A stretch of 64,000 bases of DNA from Madurella fahalii (lineage: Eukaryota > Ascomycota > Sordariomycetes > Sordariales), in NCBI GenBank assembly GCA_029876055.1, contig CM056875.1:1984001-2048000 (forward strand), given 5' to 3'. A model generated the notes under the pieces. It had not been told where the DNA came from and made no database searches. It saw nothing but the letters and a program-made list of their open reading frames with translations. This document shows, in pieces, positions 48,693-59,441 of this stretch. Position numbers and translations under genes: made by a program. How positions within the stretch are numbered: position 1 is the stretch's first letter; each line of letters starts with the position of its first letter.

Positions 48693-49416
48693 TAGCTTCC
48701 CCGAAATTCGATGCGTGGAACTGGTTTTGTTTTAGGTGTTTCGCCGTTGCCTGAGGAGTGGGGGTTTCGATCGAGATGCGCCTGGCGATATAGATAGGCG
48801 CGGATGATCACAAAGACAAAGCAGATTAGACTTCCAAGCTATGAGTCGGCATTCCCGCAATCATATCAAGGCCCTGGATTCCAGTAGGGATGAGAGGAGA
48901 AGAGCTTGTTTCGCGTTAGGAATGAGACCAACAAGCGCTTTGACTCAGTTTTATCGAATCGTGTGATTCGACGGTGGGGACGGTGCCTGGGATGAAGTGA
49001 AGCTTTGGGATGCCCCTCCATGAGCTGCTGCCCCACCACAGCACCCCAACGCCGCAGCGGACAACTCAACGCACAGTGCGCCAAGTCCGGACACTTCCCG
49101 ACCGGGCGAGCCTCACGTGGCGCCGCGACTTTGTGAGCTGACAAAGGGTTTTACTTTGCTCGACAACGCGTTATATCATGCTAAATTGGAGAAAGCGCGA
49201 CGGCAACCAGACAGCCAGCTACCGATTACGGAATAAACTTGGCCATTGCGAATTGTCACAATTGTCACAGCAACAATCCCGACTTAGATGAGCCTCACTC
49301 GCCCCAGAGAGCCAGCCGTGGCTGAGAGCGAGGGTTGAGGGAACGAGCCCCAAAGCTTTATCGCCCGAGGCCTGCTTTGTCCAAAGATCAAACCACAAAC
49401 AGATCTCGAGTCCAAG
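48693..49416. other. Divergent promoter region of she4 and tfb4
   Basis: A 724-bp stretch between two start codons pointing outward, so both promoters must lie here. I see no clear TATA box. The repeated CAATTGTCACA-like string near 49250-49266 (AATTGTCACA twice) is a possible site. Confidence 0.5.
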
Positions 49417-50691
49417 ATGAGTGTCCAAGATGCTGTCGACGCTTCGGAGCACTACGAGATCTACAATACCGACGACGTGCCCTCGTTGTGCACCATCATC
49501 ATCGACACCAACCCGCGAGCCTGGGCAGCCCTTGCCGACGTCCTCCCTATCTCGAAGGCGATAGCGAACATACTCATCTTCGTCAACGCCCACCTCGCAT
49601 TTAGTAATGCGAACCAAGTCGCCCTGATAGCTTCCCACAGCAACCGCGCCGTGTGGCTCTACCCGGCCCCGCCGAAACCGCCGCCTGCATCATCAGAAGA
49701 TGTCGACATGCAAGATGCCAGCAACAACTCCACTGCCGCCTCTTCGGCCAACAAATACCCTCAATTCTCACAGATCGAATCCTCCCTTCTCACCTCCCTC
49801 CGCGCCCTCATCAACGACACCACCGTCTCCGACCTTTCCACCGCAACAACCCAAATATCCGGCGCCCTCACCCTGGCCCTCGCACACATCAACAAGACTT
49901 CCCTCGCCTTCACCACCTCGGCTGCCGCCGTCGCCGCACCAACCCACCACCCCATGACCGCCAGCAGCAACGGCACCGGCGGCCCGGCACCCAGCGCGAC
50001 CACAGCGTCCAGCGGCGGCCTCGCCGGCCTGCACGCCCGCATCCTGATCCTCTCGGTGAGCGACAGCTCGCCCGCCCAGTACATACCCACCATGAACGCC
50101 GTGTTCGCGGCGGCGCACGCCCGCATCGCCATCGACACCCTCTCTCTCCGGGGCAGCGCCACCTTCCTGGAGCAAGCCAGCTTCATCACCCGGGGCACCT
50201 TCATCCGCGCCGCGGAGCCGCGGGGCCTGCTCCAGTACCTCATGTTCGGCTTCGGCAGCGGGACCGCGCCCTCGAGCAATAGCCCGGCCAGCGGGGCGGG
50301 AGGGGCCGGCGCCGCGGCGGCCGCGGCAGCAGCAACATCGGCGTCGGGGAAGGGCCCCGTGAAATCCAAGAGCGCCGCGGCGAAAGGCAAGGCCGCGGGG
50401 AAGCTCGGGCTGGGCGCGAGCGTGGCCGAGCTGCTCGTCACGCCCAGCGCCGACGCGGTTGACTTCCGCGCCGCGTGCTTCTGCCACCGGAACGTGGTCG
50501 ATACGGGGTTCGTGTGCAGCATCTGCCTCAGCATCTTTTGCGAGGTGCCCGAGGGAGCGGAGTGCCTGACGTGCGGGACCAAGTTGGCGCTGGGAAACTA
50601 CGGCAAGATGCCGGCCCTCCTTGCTTCTGGAGGGTCGCCAAACGCGAAGAGGAAAGAGAAGAAAAAGGCCGAGGTAAATGGCGAGGCTTGA
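49417..50691 (+). CDS. tfb4: TFIIH core subunit Tfb4/p34
   Basis: Single exon, 424 residues, from MSVQDAVDASEHYEIYNTDD. The N-terminal vWA-like domain has CTIIIDTNPRAW and ISKAIANILIFVNAHLAFSN, continuing with QVALIASHSNRAVWLYP. Further conserved pieces are ILILSVSDSSPAQYIPTMNA, VFAAAHARIAIDTLSL and EQASFITRGTF. The C-terminal C4 zinc domain reads CFCHRNVVDTGFVCSICLSI and then AECLTCGTKL. Tfb4 with Ssl1 forms part of the TFIIH core used in transcription initiation and nucleotide excision repair. Two low-complexity inserts (Ala/Ser/Thr near residues 170-205, Gly/Ala/Lys near residues 285-330) distinguish it from yeast Tfb4. It is divergent from she4. Confidence 0.95.
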   Translation: MSVQDAVDASEHYEIYNTDDVPSLCTIIIDTNPRAWAALADVLPISKAIANILIFVNAHLAFSNANQVALIASHSNRAVWLYPAPPKPPPASSEDVDMQDASNNSTAASSANKYPQFSQIESSLLTSLRALINDTTVSDLSTATTQISGALTLALAHINKTSLAFTTSAAAVAAPTHHPMTASSNGTGGPAPSATTASSGGLAGLHARILILSVSDSSPAQYIPTMNAVFAAAHARIAIDTLSLRGSATFLEQASFITRGTFIRAAEPRGLLQYLMFGFGSGTAPSSNSPASGAGGAGAAAAAAAATSASGKGPVKSKSAAAKGKAAGKLGLGASVAELLVTPSADAVDFRAACFCHRNVVDTGFVCSICLSIFCEVPEGAECLTCGTKLALGNYGKMPALLASGGSPNAKRKEKKKAEVNGEA

Positions 50692-51411
50692 TGGGTGGCT
50701 GGGCTTGGGCGTGGTATGGCAAGGAGCATGTCTGGGGGGGAAAGGGCGGGGAAAAAGGGGGGGGGGAGGGAGAGGAGGAAGTGATACGGCGTGGAGGTGG
50801 GCAAGCTGCATTGGGCGATTTCTCCCGGTTCTTTATAGACTACAGGCGTCTCTTGAGGGGAAGGGCAGTGGCATCGGGGTATGGGTGCGGTCTGGAACAG
50901 ACCTGGCGTTTAGGAGAAGAGAAAAGGGGGATTATGTATATCTCCCTTGGGTTTCTTTTATTTCATGTTACTCTTGCATAGCCTAGGGGTTATACCCGCG
51001 TCTTAGTAACGGAACCGACAGAGCGCAAAATTGGAATTAAGAGTTGAATCAGCGAGACGCGCTAGAGTTAGAGTGCCGAGGGGGCCTAGAGCCGGAGTGA
51101 AACAACATGTGGTATACCAGCCGGGGTTTGCCCACGGTCCGGGTGTAGGCGGACTTAGAATTCCGATACCATGAGTACAGCAAACAAGATATGTCTATTA
51201 TTGTTATTTCTTACTCTCGATTTGTATGCTCTGAGAGCCCAGCAAACCGACAGCCCGCGGGTCCGTACCGTAACAATGCAATGTACCTATGTGTAGCACC
51301 ACGCACACATGCATCTCCCTCCTTTTCCAGACTCAAGCAGCAACAGCACCATACTCCCTCCACCGTGCTATGCCTTCCGATCTATCAAACAACAGGCTGC
51401 GAGTGTGAACC
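50692..51411. other. Convergent spacer between tfb4 and the taspase-like gene
   Basis: G-rich sequence at 50730-50800 lies just after the tfb4 stop. No gene is called; the open frames here are short and featureless. Confidence 0.5.
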
Positions 51412-53177
51412 CTACTCCAAGCGAATCTTCCGCGCGCCCTGCGCAACTTCCTTAGAGGTGCCTAGGCGGGACATGACACAGAGAGGCTCCCGCTCCGTAG
51501 ACGACATGGAAGCCAACGCGAACGAGTCCGTGTTGTGCGCAAAGTAAAAGTAGATGCCGCTCCGGTCCTTCTTGACAGCCATGACCCCGATGGCCCCCAA
51601 AGAAGATTGGTTTCTGACACCCGGATGGCCCAGAAAGTCATCGAGAATAAACGCCTCCAACAGGGCGTGCTCATCCTCCTCCCGGATATCCTGCCCGCCC
51701 GGCCCGCGGCGGGTGCCCTGGAAGAGGCGCTCGGCGCATTTGCCCGATGCGAACGTCGTTGCCATGTGCTCGCCGGTCCCGCTGGTGACGGCTGCGACTG
51801 AAGTTGCCAGGTCATCGTCAGGGTCTTCGGGCACAACAGCCGTGCCGACGCCCACGAGCGCTGCCGGCCCAATGCGGCCCCTGTGCTTCATTCCAATACC
51901 GCCAGACGATGACCCCGCTGCAATGTACCCCCTCATATCGATGGCAATTGCTCCAACCGTGTCAGTCACCACGTCTGTGTCGTGTACGCTTGCAGCATGT
52001 TTTGTGCTGCCGTGGTCTGTCCTAGAGGCTTCCGCGCCGCCCTTGTCGCAGGTAGCGTCAAATCCATAGACCTCGAAGTAGTCGAAATCGTTTGCCGTCT
52101 CTTCTCCGTCACCGTCTCCGCCTGCTAGACCATCGTGAATTGGAGTCGGTGGCGAAGAGGCCCTGTTCTGCCTCGTAGGCGCTGTGTTCCCCTGTGTTTG
52201 GAACGCGCTTACCGGGGAGCGACTTTCGGTCCTAATTGCATTCGGCATAGCCCTGAATGTTTCAAGGGGAGCGGAGCAAGCCGCGGCGGGAGCGGCTGTG
52301 ACTGGGGGCAATCCATTGCCGCCAGGACCGGGGGAGCTAGATTGGCCTTCGTTCTGAAGATTGGTGAGAGTGGAATTTACGCGCTCACGAAGCCTGATAT
52401 TGCCAGTTGGGCTCGCGGCGTTTCCATGGTGGGCGATAATCGCTGTTTGCTGTCCTTTCCAGAGATATGTTTTCGTTTTGGCCTCCGCCCTCCTTAAGTC
52501 GTCACTCCAGCGAAGGTAACGTTCCTTCGCGTTCCTCGAGACCAAGTATTCATTGGGAAAGGTGGCTACTCTGTGCTCTTCTGCAAACTCTTTAGCCCCC
52601 TGGCCCACAAGGATATTGGGCGGTGTACGCTGGAGCGATAGAGGTTGGCAGCTTGTGTCCAAAATCACCTTGGCTAGGGATATGGGATGTTTGATTCCTA
52701 CCATAGAGAAGAAGTCAGCCTAAGACTCCTTCTGTAAGGGGGAATGTGATCCATACCCGGAGCGGCACCGCAAGCGCCACTTCTGCCCAGGTGGTCGACA
52801 ATTGTTGCATCACACTCGACGATGCCATCTATGTTCAGGTTGCTCCCAAAGCCAGCATTCGTCACTTCATTCTCCTCTAGACACCTAATGGCAGCTTCGA
52901 CAGCTTCTGGGGCCGATGAGCCAGCCCTCAGGAAGCTCATGCCCACACGGGCAGCTCTGTCGGGATATGTCAGCGCAGCTTCCACGAGGCCAGTAGTATC
53001 CGGTACTCACTCATTGCATGCTTCAAGATGCTTTCTCTCGTTTTGGACGCTGTGGTAGCCCGCGCCCGCATGGATGAAGATAGCCGCAGTAGGCTTATTA
53101 GGCCTCCTTGTCCACACCCTATCAGCGGGACCGTCTCCTTCAGAGGGTATGGGCGATAGTTCGGGGCTACTCGACAT
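51412..53177 (-). CDS. Taspase-1-like threonine aspartase (Ntn hydrolase, asparaginase-2 family)
   Basis: Exons 53177-53011, 52956-52757 and 52697-51412 close to 550 residues. The N-terminal half has AAIFIHAGAGYHSVQNE and AIRCLEENEVTNAGFGSNLN, then GIVECDATIVDHLGRSGACG. These match the alpha subunit of type 2 asparaginases. The autoprocessing site is the Thr at codon 51960-51958 (about residue 369) in DTVGAIAIDMRGYIAAGSSS, followed by GGIGMKHRGRIGPAALVGVG. After cleavage this Thr would be the nucleophile. Taspase 1 in animals cleaves MLL and TFIIA after Asp; the DTVGA string and the SSGG that follows resemble it more than L-asparaginase. A Ser/Pro-rich linker of well over 100 residues sits before the Thr, so the alpha subunit is longer than usual. 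Natural substrates in fungi are unknown to me. Confidence 0.85.
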
Positions 53178-54309
53178 GGCCCGCAGCGCCCGCGATTCTG
53201 CTCTGACCGTTTTCCAAATGATGGACTTTGCTGCAACTTGGTAGTCAAAAGCGGCTGACGTCGTAAAGGAAGATTAGGTGTCGAGGATCGTTGGGCTGGT
53301 CAGGTCGGGTGCATTCAAGTACAAAATCGCACCGGGAGACAAGATCAATTCTGCAGATAGGGTGGGGAGGAATCGATAGGCCTTAGGATCTTAGGGCAGG
53401 GATGATAGGGCCGGGGCAGTTGTAGTCCGGACAAAGGTTGAAGGTTACTAAGTTGCCGTCATGAAAATGCGTAAAAGGAGGTGACGCAGTGAGCTTGGCA
53501 GGTCAATGGTTCTCTTGAAAGTCGGCGGAGTGAACGTGATCTTTGTGAGAAACCTCAGGGAAGCGGAGACGAGAAAAGAAAAGAATGGACAATCAGAGAG
53601 TAATGGCGCAAATAATACTCAGTAAGCGTGCCCCTGTATGTGTCGAGATGCTTCGGGTGCGGGCGGATTGGGCACGCTGACGATGGGGATGGGAGAGAAT
53701 GTTGGGAGACGGTTGAAATATGAGGATTTTAGCAGGGCCGAGGATGGATGGTAGGGAAGGTCGCCTGCGCCGACCTAGCTTCAATTTGATTTTAGGTCCG
53801 ATGCTGGCCCAAGGAAACAGTGGCCTAGGCAAGCCTTCTGGTGGTGGATGGTGAGAGCCTCAGGGGATGTCCTTGCCGATGCATTATTTGGCGGAGGAGG
53901 GCGTCTCGGTGCAGCCCTATTTCGTTAGGGGGGCGCCACCTTCGATCTTTATGGATGTTCTTCAGCTTCATAACTTTGGCAGTTTAGCCATTCCTTCCAG
54001 ACACTCCCGGTGAAGTCCCCGACAGTCACTCAGGTTGCAAGTGCCGCCGATAGATGATTTCCGTTCTTTTAGGAACGTTGTCAAGGTGTTTGCATGAATG
54101 GAGTAAACGCCTGCCGTAGCTGGCGGGGCACCCTCCTTTCTTGGCACACAGTCGGGGCGTGGAGCCCACACTGGGAGCTTGCGAGACGTAATCTTGGACC
54201 TCAACGCTCCGCCGCTTCGACAACGAACACTACACACTCTCTCGTTTGCTTCTTTGGCTGCACATAAACTATAGCAGGAGCTGCGCGCAGCAGCCCCATC
54301 TCCGCAACA
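53178..54309. other. Divergent promoter region of the taspase-like gene and arp3
   Basis: A 1.13-kb gap between outward-facing start codons. No gene or clear TATA box is seen. Confidence 0.5.
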
Positions 54310-56005
54310 ATGGCCAACCAAACCCCAGCCGTTGTCATGGACAAGTACGTGCAGTGCCGAGACCCCCAAGCCCCGCTCTCCAGGAGACAGCGCCAGCTTC
54401 GAGCCCATCATCACTGACTAGACCCTCGCAGCGGTACGGGGTTCTCTAAGTTAGGTTTGTCCCCCCTCTCGACTCCAATGGCACCGCTTTCTCCCTACGT
54501 ATCTGACCGCTTCCCCCAGGTTTCGCCGGCAACGACTCTCCCTCGTTCGTCTTCCCAACAGCGATCGCCACCAAAGGTCCTGCAGCGGGCAGCGGCGGCT
54601 CGGGCTCTGGTCGCCCCGCCGTCGCAAACAAGCCGTCCTTCCTTACTGGTGGTGCCGGTCCTGCCGGTCACTTGTCGGCCAAGCGCGGAACGGAGGATCT
54701 TGATTTCTTCATTGGCGATGAGGCCATCAACGCGGCCTCCGGGCCTGGTAAGTCGAGCTCTGTCCAAGGGGGGAGAACACCGGGCTGATGACACCAGGCT
54801 ATGGGTTACACTATCCGATCAGACACGGGCAGATTGAGAACTGGGTCAGTTGAGCAAGGAATAGGCATCGTTGACGGGCAGAGACTAAATCCGTGGTTGG
54901 CAGGATCACATGGAGCGATTCTGGTCCAATTCGATCTTCAAATATCTCAGGGTCGAGCCTGAGGACCATTACTTCCTTCTCACGGAGCCGGTTAGACTGC
55001 CTCGGATTATCTCCGCGGTGCCAAGACTAACGCCACTTCCAGCCCCTGAACCCGCCTGAGAACCGAGAAAACACGGCCGAGATCTTCTTCGAGTCCTTCA
55101 ACTGCGCCGGGCTTTACATTGCCGTCCAAGCCGTGCTGGCGCTGGCGGCGTCCTGGACCTCGTCAAAGGTGACAGACAGGTCGCTAACGGGTACGGTTAT
55201 CGACTCCGGCGACGGTGTCACTCACGTCATCCCCGTGGCCGAGGGCTACGTGATCGGCTCGTCCATCAAGTCGATCCCGATCGCCGGCCGAGACATCACT
55301 TACTTTGTCCAGTCGCTCCTCCGAGACCGCGGCGAGCCCGATTCGTCGCTCAAGACGGCGCAGGAGATCAAGGAGGAGTACTGTTATGTCTGCCCGGACA
55401 TCGTCAAGGAATTCGGCCGCTTCGACCGTGACCGCAGCAGGTTCCTGAAGCACGTCGTGGCGCAGCCGGGCGGCCGCCAGGTTACCGTCGATGTCGGCTA
55501 CGAGCGCTTCCTCGCGCCCGAGATCTTCTTCAACCCCGAGATCTACTCGTCTGATTTCCTGACTCCACTGCCCGTCGTCGTCGACGGCGTCATCCAGTCT
55601 TCCCCGATCGACGTGCGCCGCGGTCTGTACAAGAACATTGTTCTATCCGGCGGCAGCACCCTCTACAAGGACTTTGGCCGCAGGTTACAGCGCGATATCA
55701 AGCAACTCGTGGATGACAGAATCCGTGCGAGCGAGGTACGTAGCGGCGGAGCCAAGAGCGGCGGCCTGGAGGTGCAGGTCATTACGCACAAGAGACAGCG
55801 GCACGGGCCGTGGTTTGGAGGAAGCTTGCTTGGTCAGACGCCCGAATTCCGATCGTACTGCCACACAAAGGCAGAGGTATGTTGCCCCTTTGGTGGGTTC
55901 AAATTTGGCAGGGTAGTGGTTGGCTAACAAACTATGCAGTACCAAGAATACGGCCCGGGTATCGTGCGGAGATTTGCCCTGCTGGGAGGCCCTGGTGGAT
56001 CTTAG
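54310..56005 (+). CDS. arp3: Actin-related protein 3 (Arp2/3 complex)
   Basis: Seven exons: 54310-54344, 54432-54454, 54520-54747, 54798-54844, 54904-54990, 55043-55876, 55940-56005, giving 439 residues, as expected for fungal Arp3. The start MANQTPAVVMDNGTGFSKLG leads straight into the first nucleotide-binding loop. The Arp3-specific insert near residue 30-70 is Gly/Ser-rich. Other blocks are FIGDEAI, GLHYPIRHGQIENWDHMERF, EIFFESFNCAGLYIAVQAVL, TVIDSGDGVTHVIPVAEGY, KNIVLSGGSTLYKDFGRRLQ and the Arp3-like end YGPGIVRRFALLGGPGGS. Arp3 caps the Arp2-Arp3 pair that nucleates branched actin at cortical patches. Four of the six introns cluster in the first 200 codons, as in many fungal actin-family genes. 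Confidence 0.98.
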
Positions 56006-57299
56006 AAGGGTCGGTGGTTTTTATTGTAGAAGGCGAGCGGTGTTTCTGCAGACAGGGCGGCTGCGTTTCTGCGGATGGCGCCAAAAACAGATAGGGAATG
56101 ATGTTATAAATTTGGTGTTCTGCTCCACTGCATTGTGGTGTTGTTGTCGAGACATTTTAACGGGCGGTAGATGGTGGGTCCAGCCGGTGGCCGCTCCGTT
56201 GCCAAGCCGGCGAGTCCGTACACTTCCGGCTCCCGGGTGTGAACCGGGGTAACCGGTGGACTCTCTTGACCAACCTCAATGGCCGTGACGGGATTTTTTT
56301 GGCAAACCCTGAGCCGCCTTTACGTTTCCCGGCATTTCGAATGCGCACGCTACTTCCTCCTATATAGGGGTATCCGTACCTCCTATCCAGTTCCATCGGA
56401 GATATCATAACTCTAGGTATAGTTAGATACATCGACTCTGTCTCCGAATAGCATAACCGTATCCGGACACAAGGTATTCAACTCCACTGTACTTATCCTT
56501 GTAGCTTTGCCTATTAAAAGTATTCTCCTTTTTGCTCCTTGTTTTCGTTTCTCCTGTCTTCTTTTCGTTTCTCTTTCCTTTTCTAGTAAACTTAGTACTG
56601 AAATCGGGAAAAACGTTTTATTTCAATGCCGTACCCTACAGGGCTACAATATCCAAGGATACGATCGATCTATCCAGCTCGCTTTGGAGTATTTCAGTAT
56701 TATGCCGGCAATCACTAGCCGCGGGGCGGGGCCGATCAAGATGGTTATCGCTGGTATACCTTATGCAATGCTACCTTTGTCTTTACCGACTGGGAAAGGA
56801 AAAGGGTGAATAACCTTGGTCTGAGGTGCAAGATAAGTTTCACCTCCGCTTGAGCGGATGTTTGAGACTTGAGTCTCGAGAACTTCTGGTAGCCTGACGG
56901 TCCAATGTCTGACGGGTCAGTGTGCTTAGCCGCAAGTGTAACGGACACGGGGAATTATGAGAGGTCCGTAGTGAAGCAGAAGTAGCAGACGCGTTTGCAG
57001 GCGATGAGAGCGTCGAGGCTATAAAAAATGGGGAAGTTTTCCAACTTTTCCTGTTGATCTCGCTGGCAGGAGCAGGTGCATACAAGATCGCTGACGGTGG
57101 ACAACGCAGGTGTGACTTCTCCGGAGCTATTCTCTAACCGAGTTAGAGACGGCACTTCACGTTTTCGTGGTATATGCATTGAACTGGAAATCGGTGTTCC
57201 TTGAACCAGTGCACCAAAACACAGAATACTTTACCACTCTGGCGGACGGTGGCGCTATATTCTCACCGTCCAGCAGCGAGCGCAGCACCGCCAGCGGGT

Positions 57300-57336
57300 A
57301 TGTACAGTACGTACAGTCCAGTACTGCACTGTACAT
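57300..57336. repeat. 9-bp inverted repeat rich in GTAC
   Basis: ATGTACAGT at 57300-57308 is answered by ACTGTACAT at 57328-57336. The spacer itself contains two further GTAC copies. Confidence 0.85.
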
Positions 57337-57851
57337 CCAGCACATATCAAGAAATAAGTGGGCCAAAGGTGCCAAAAGACCAACGGGAAGTCTAGGAGTG
57401 GAGCGCCATTCATCGTGCTTGTCTTAGGTACAGTACGCAGAACAGGGAGGCCGAGATAAGAACCACGATCAGGTTACGGCGTGAAGGTGTGGAATGCGAA
57501 AGGTGATGTCAAGCCAAGTGGCACGCAATGGTGCATCTCGAATAAACGGACCAGGTCTAGGCCCTGCCTTGTAGATAGCAAAAGCGCCGCGGCTGGTGAG
57601 ATCGGAGGAGGGTTTGTTGCAACTCTATCACCAGAATCATACGTTTTTTTCCTTCGCTGCACAGTACCCCTGCCTAGACCAAGAACATCGACAGAATGTC
57701 TTCCCACCTTCCGCAAGCCGCAGATCTCTCTCCGCCGGTCCTACCGCCCCCCCGCCCCGTCTCGTGTTTCCTCAATCCGATCGAACGAGACTGCTCATTC
57801 CGCATCACTAGCTGCAGCTTTCGTAACCCTGACCGAGACGATGCCATTGAA

Positions 57852-57858
57852 TATAAAA
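57852..57858 (+). promoter_or_regulatory. Probable TATA box of the alcohol dehydrogenase gene
   Basis: TATAAAA lies 150 bp before the ATG at 58008, embedded in GAATATAAAAGGGGC. The distance suits a fungal TATA box with a leader of about 100 nt. Confidence 0.7.
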
Positions 57859-58007
57859 GGGGCATGCCGGTCGTGCAGGGTTGGCAGCACTTGCTTCCCG
57901 CGCAACCTTGGATCCAATTACACGGATATTAGTGATATCAGTGACATCATCGAGTCTTCTCGTCTGTCACCCAAACACAACAGTCAAACACGCAGAACAT
58001 CGTCAAA

Positions 58008-59129
58008 ATGGCCGAGTTTGAGATTCCAAGCGAGCAATGGGCTCAGGTGGTCGAGAAGTCGGGTGGCCGTAAGCCGCGCCCCTGAAGATGGTTGCTCCTT
58101 TGAGGCGGATTCTAACGTAATTCCACAGCTGTCGCCTACAAAAAGATCCCCGTCCAGAAGCCCGGGCCGGATGAGGTCCTCATCAACGTCAAGTACTCGG
58201 GCGTGTGCCACACGGACCTCCACGCCATGATGGGTGACTGGCCGATCCCCACCAAGATGCCCCTCGTCGGCGGTCACGAAGGCGCCGGTGTGGTGGTGGC
58301 CAAAGGCGAGCTGGTGAAGGACATCGAGCTGGGCGACCACGCCGGCATAAAGTGGCTCAACGGCAGCTGCCTGGCCTGCAGCTTCTGCATGCAGGCCGAC
58401 GAGCCCCTCTGCCCGCACGCGCTCCTGTCCGGCTACACGGTCGACGGCACGTTCCAGCAGTACGCCATCGCCAAGGCGGCCCACGTCGCCCGCATCCCCA
58501 AGAACTGCGATCTCGAGGCCGTGGCGCCCGTCCTGTGCGCCGGCATCACCGTGTACAAGGGCCTGAAGGAGTCGGGCCTGCGCCCGGGCCAGTACGTCGC
58601 CATCGTCGGCGCGGGCGGCGGCCTGGGCTGCATGGCGATCCAGTACGCGCGCGCCATGGGCCTCCAGGTCATCGCGATCGACGGCGGCGAGGAGAAGGCC
58701 AAGAGCTGCAAGGAGCTCGGCGCCGCCGCCTACGTCGACTTCCTCAGCAGCCCGAACCTCGTCGACGAGGTCAAGAAGGCGACGCCCCACGGGCTCGGCC
58801 CGCACTCGGTGCTCCTGCTCGCCGTGCAGGAGAAGCCGTTCCAGCAGGCGACCGAGTACGTCCGCAGCAGGGGCAGCGTCATCTGCATCGGCCTGCCCGC
58901 CAAGGCGTACCTCAAGGCCCCCGTGTTCGATACCGTGGTGCGCATGCTCAGCATCAAGGGCAGCTACGTCGGCAACCGCCAGGACACGCAAGAGGCGCTC
59001 GATTTCTTCCAGCGGGGTCTGATCAGGGTGCCGTTCAAGACGGTCGGTCTGAGCCAGCTGCAGGATGTGTACCAGATGATGAAGGACGGCCAGATTGTCG
59101 GCCGCTATGTTGTGGACACGAGCCGCTAA
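58008..59129 (+). CDS. adh1: Zinc-dependent alcohol dehydrogenase (ADH1 type)
   Basis: Exons 58008-58068 and 58129-59129 give 353 residues (start MAEFEIPSEQWAQVVEKSGG). It interconverts ethanol and acetaldehyde with NAD. The catalytic zinc site is seen in SGVCHTDLHA and GGHEGAGVV; the structural zinc cysteines lie in GSCLACSFCMQADEPLCPHA. The Rossmann motif is GAGGGLGCMAIQYARAMGLQ with the NAD-selecting acid in VIAIDGGEEK. Length and motifs fit the cytosolic tetrameric yeast/fungal ADH. The single intron splits codon 21. Codon use is extremely biased to C/G third positions, indicating high expression; this also creates a 335-codon open frame on the opposite strand. A TATA box lies upstream. 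The gene is convergent with ggt. Confidence 0.97.
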
Positions 59130-59441
59130 TCATGGCCCTGGTGATGTAATTTGGACCCTGTGAGTGAATAAATGATGGGGTGGGAGTTATGACGATAATG
59201 ATTTGCAGACTGTATGATGGGCTGAGTGTTATGAAAATCAAAAGTCTTGAATAGTATTATTAAGGATTAGCTGTTCGTTTACTTTATGAAAGATTCCATA
59301 ACCATCATCTCAGTTTCCCTTCTAACATGAGCTTCTACTTATGTACGAACGAACCCGAAAGCTACACGCCGTTGCCGTTTATATTCTCTGTCCATCATCA
59401 CACCATAATAGCCCATCATCCCCATCAAATCAATCAGCCAT
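59130..59441. other. Convergent spacer between adh1 and ggt
   Basis: 312 bp of shared 3' flank. Nothing else is evident. Confidence 0.5.

Larger units (their letters stand above)
56006..58007. other. Spacer, 2.0 kb, containing an AT-shifted block and the adh promoter
   Basis: Sequence at about 56330-56800 is visibly richer in A/T and in TA dinucleotides than its surroundings, like a RIP-affected remnant, but no transposon open frame is recognisable. A GTAC-rich inverted repeat lies at 57300-57336. The right end is the alcohol dehydrogenase promoter. No gene is called. Confidence 0.4.

Noticed and set aside
57984..58991. 335-codon open frame opposite adh1
   Set aside because: It mirrors the alcohol dehydrogenase exon and arises from its extreme C/G third-position bias; the translation is low-complexity Ala/Val/Asp/His with no motif.
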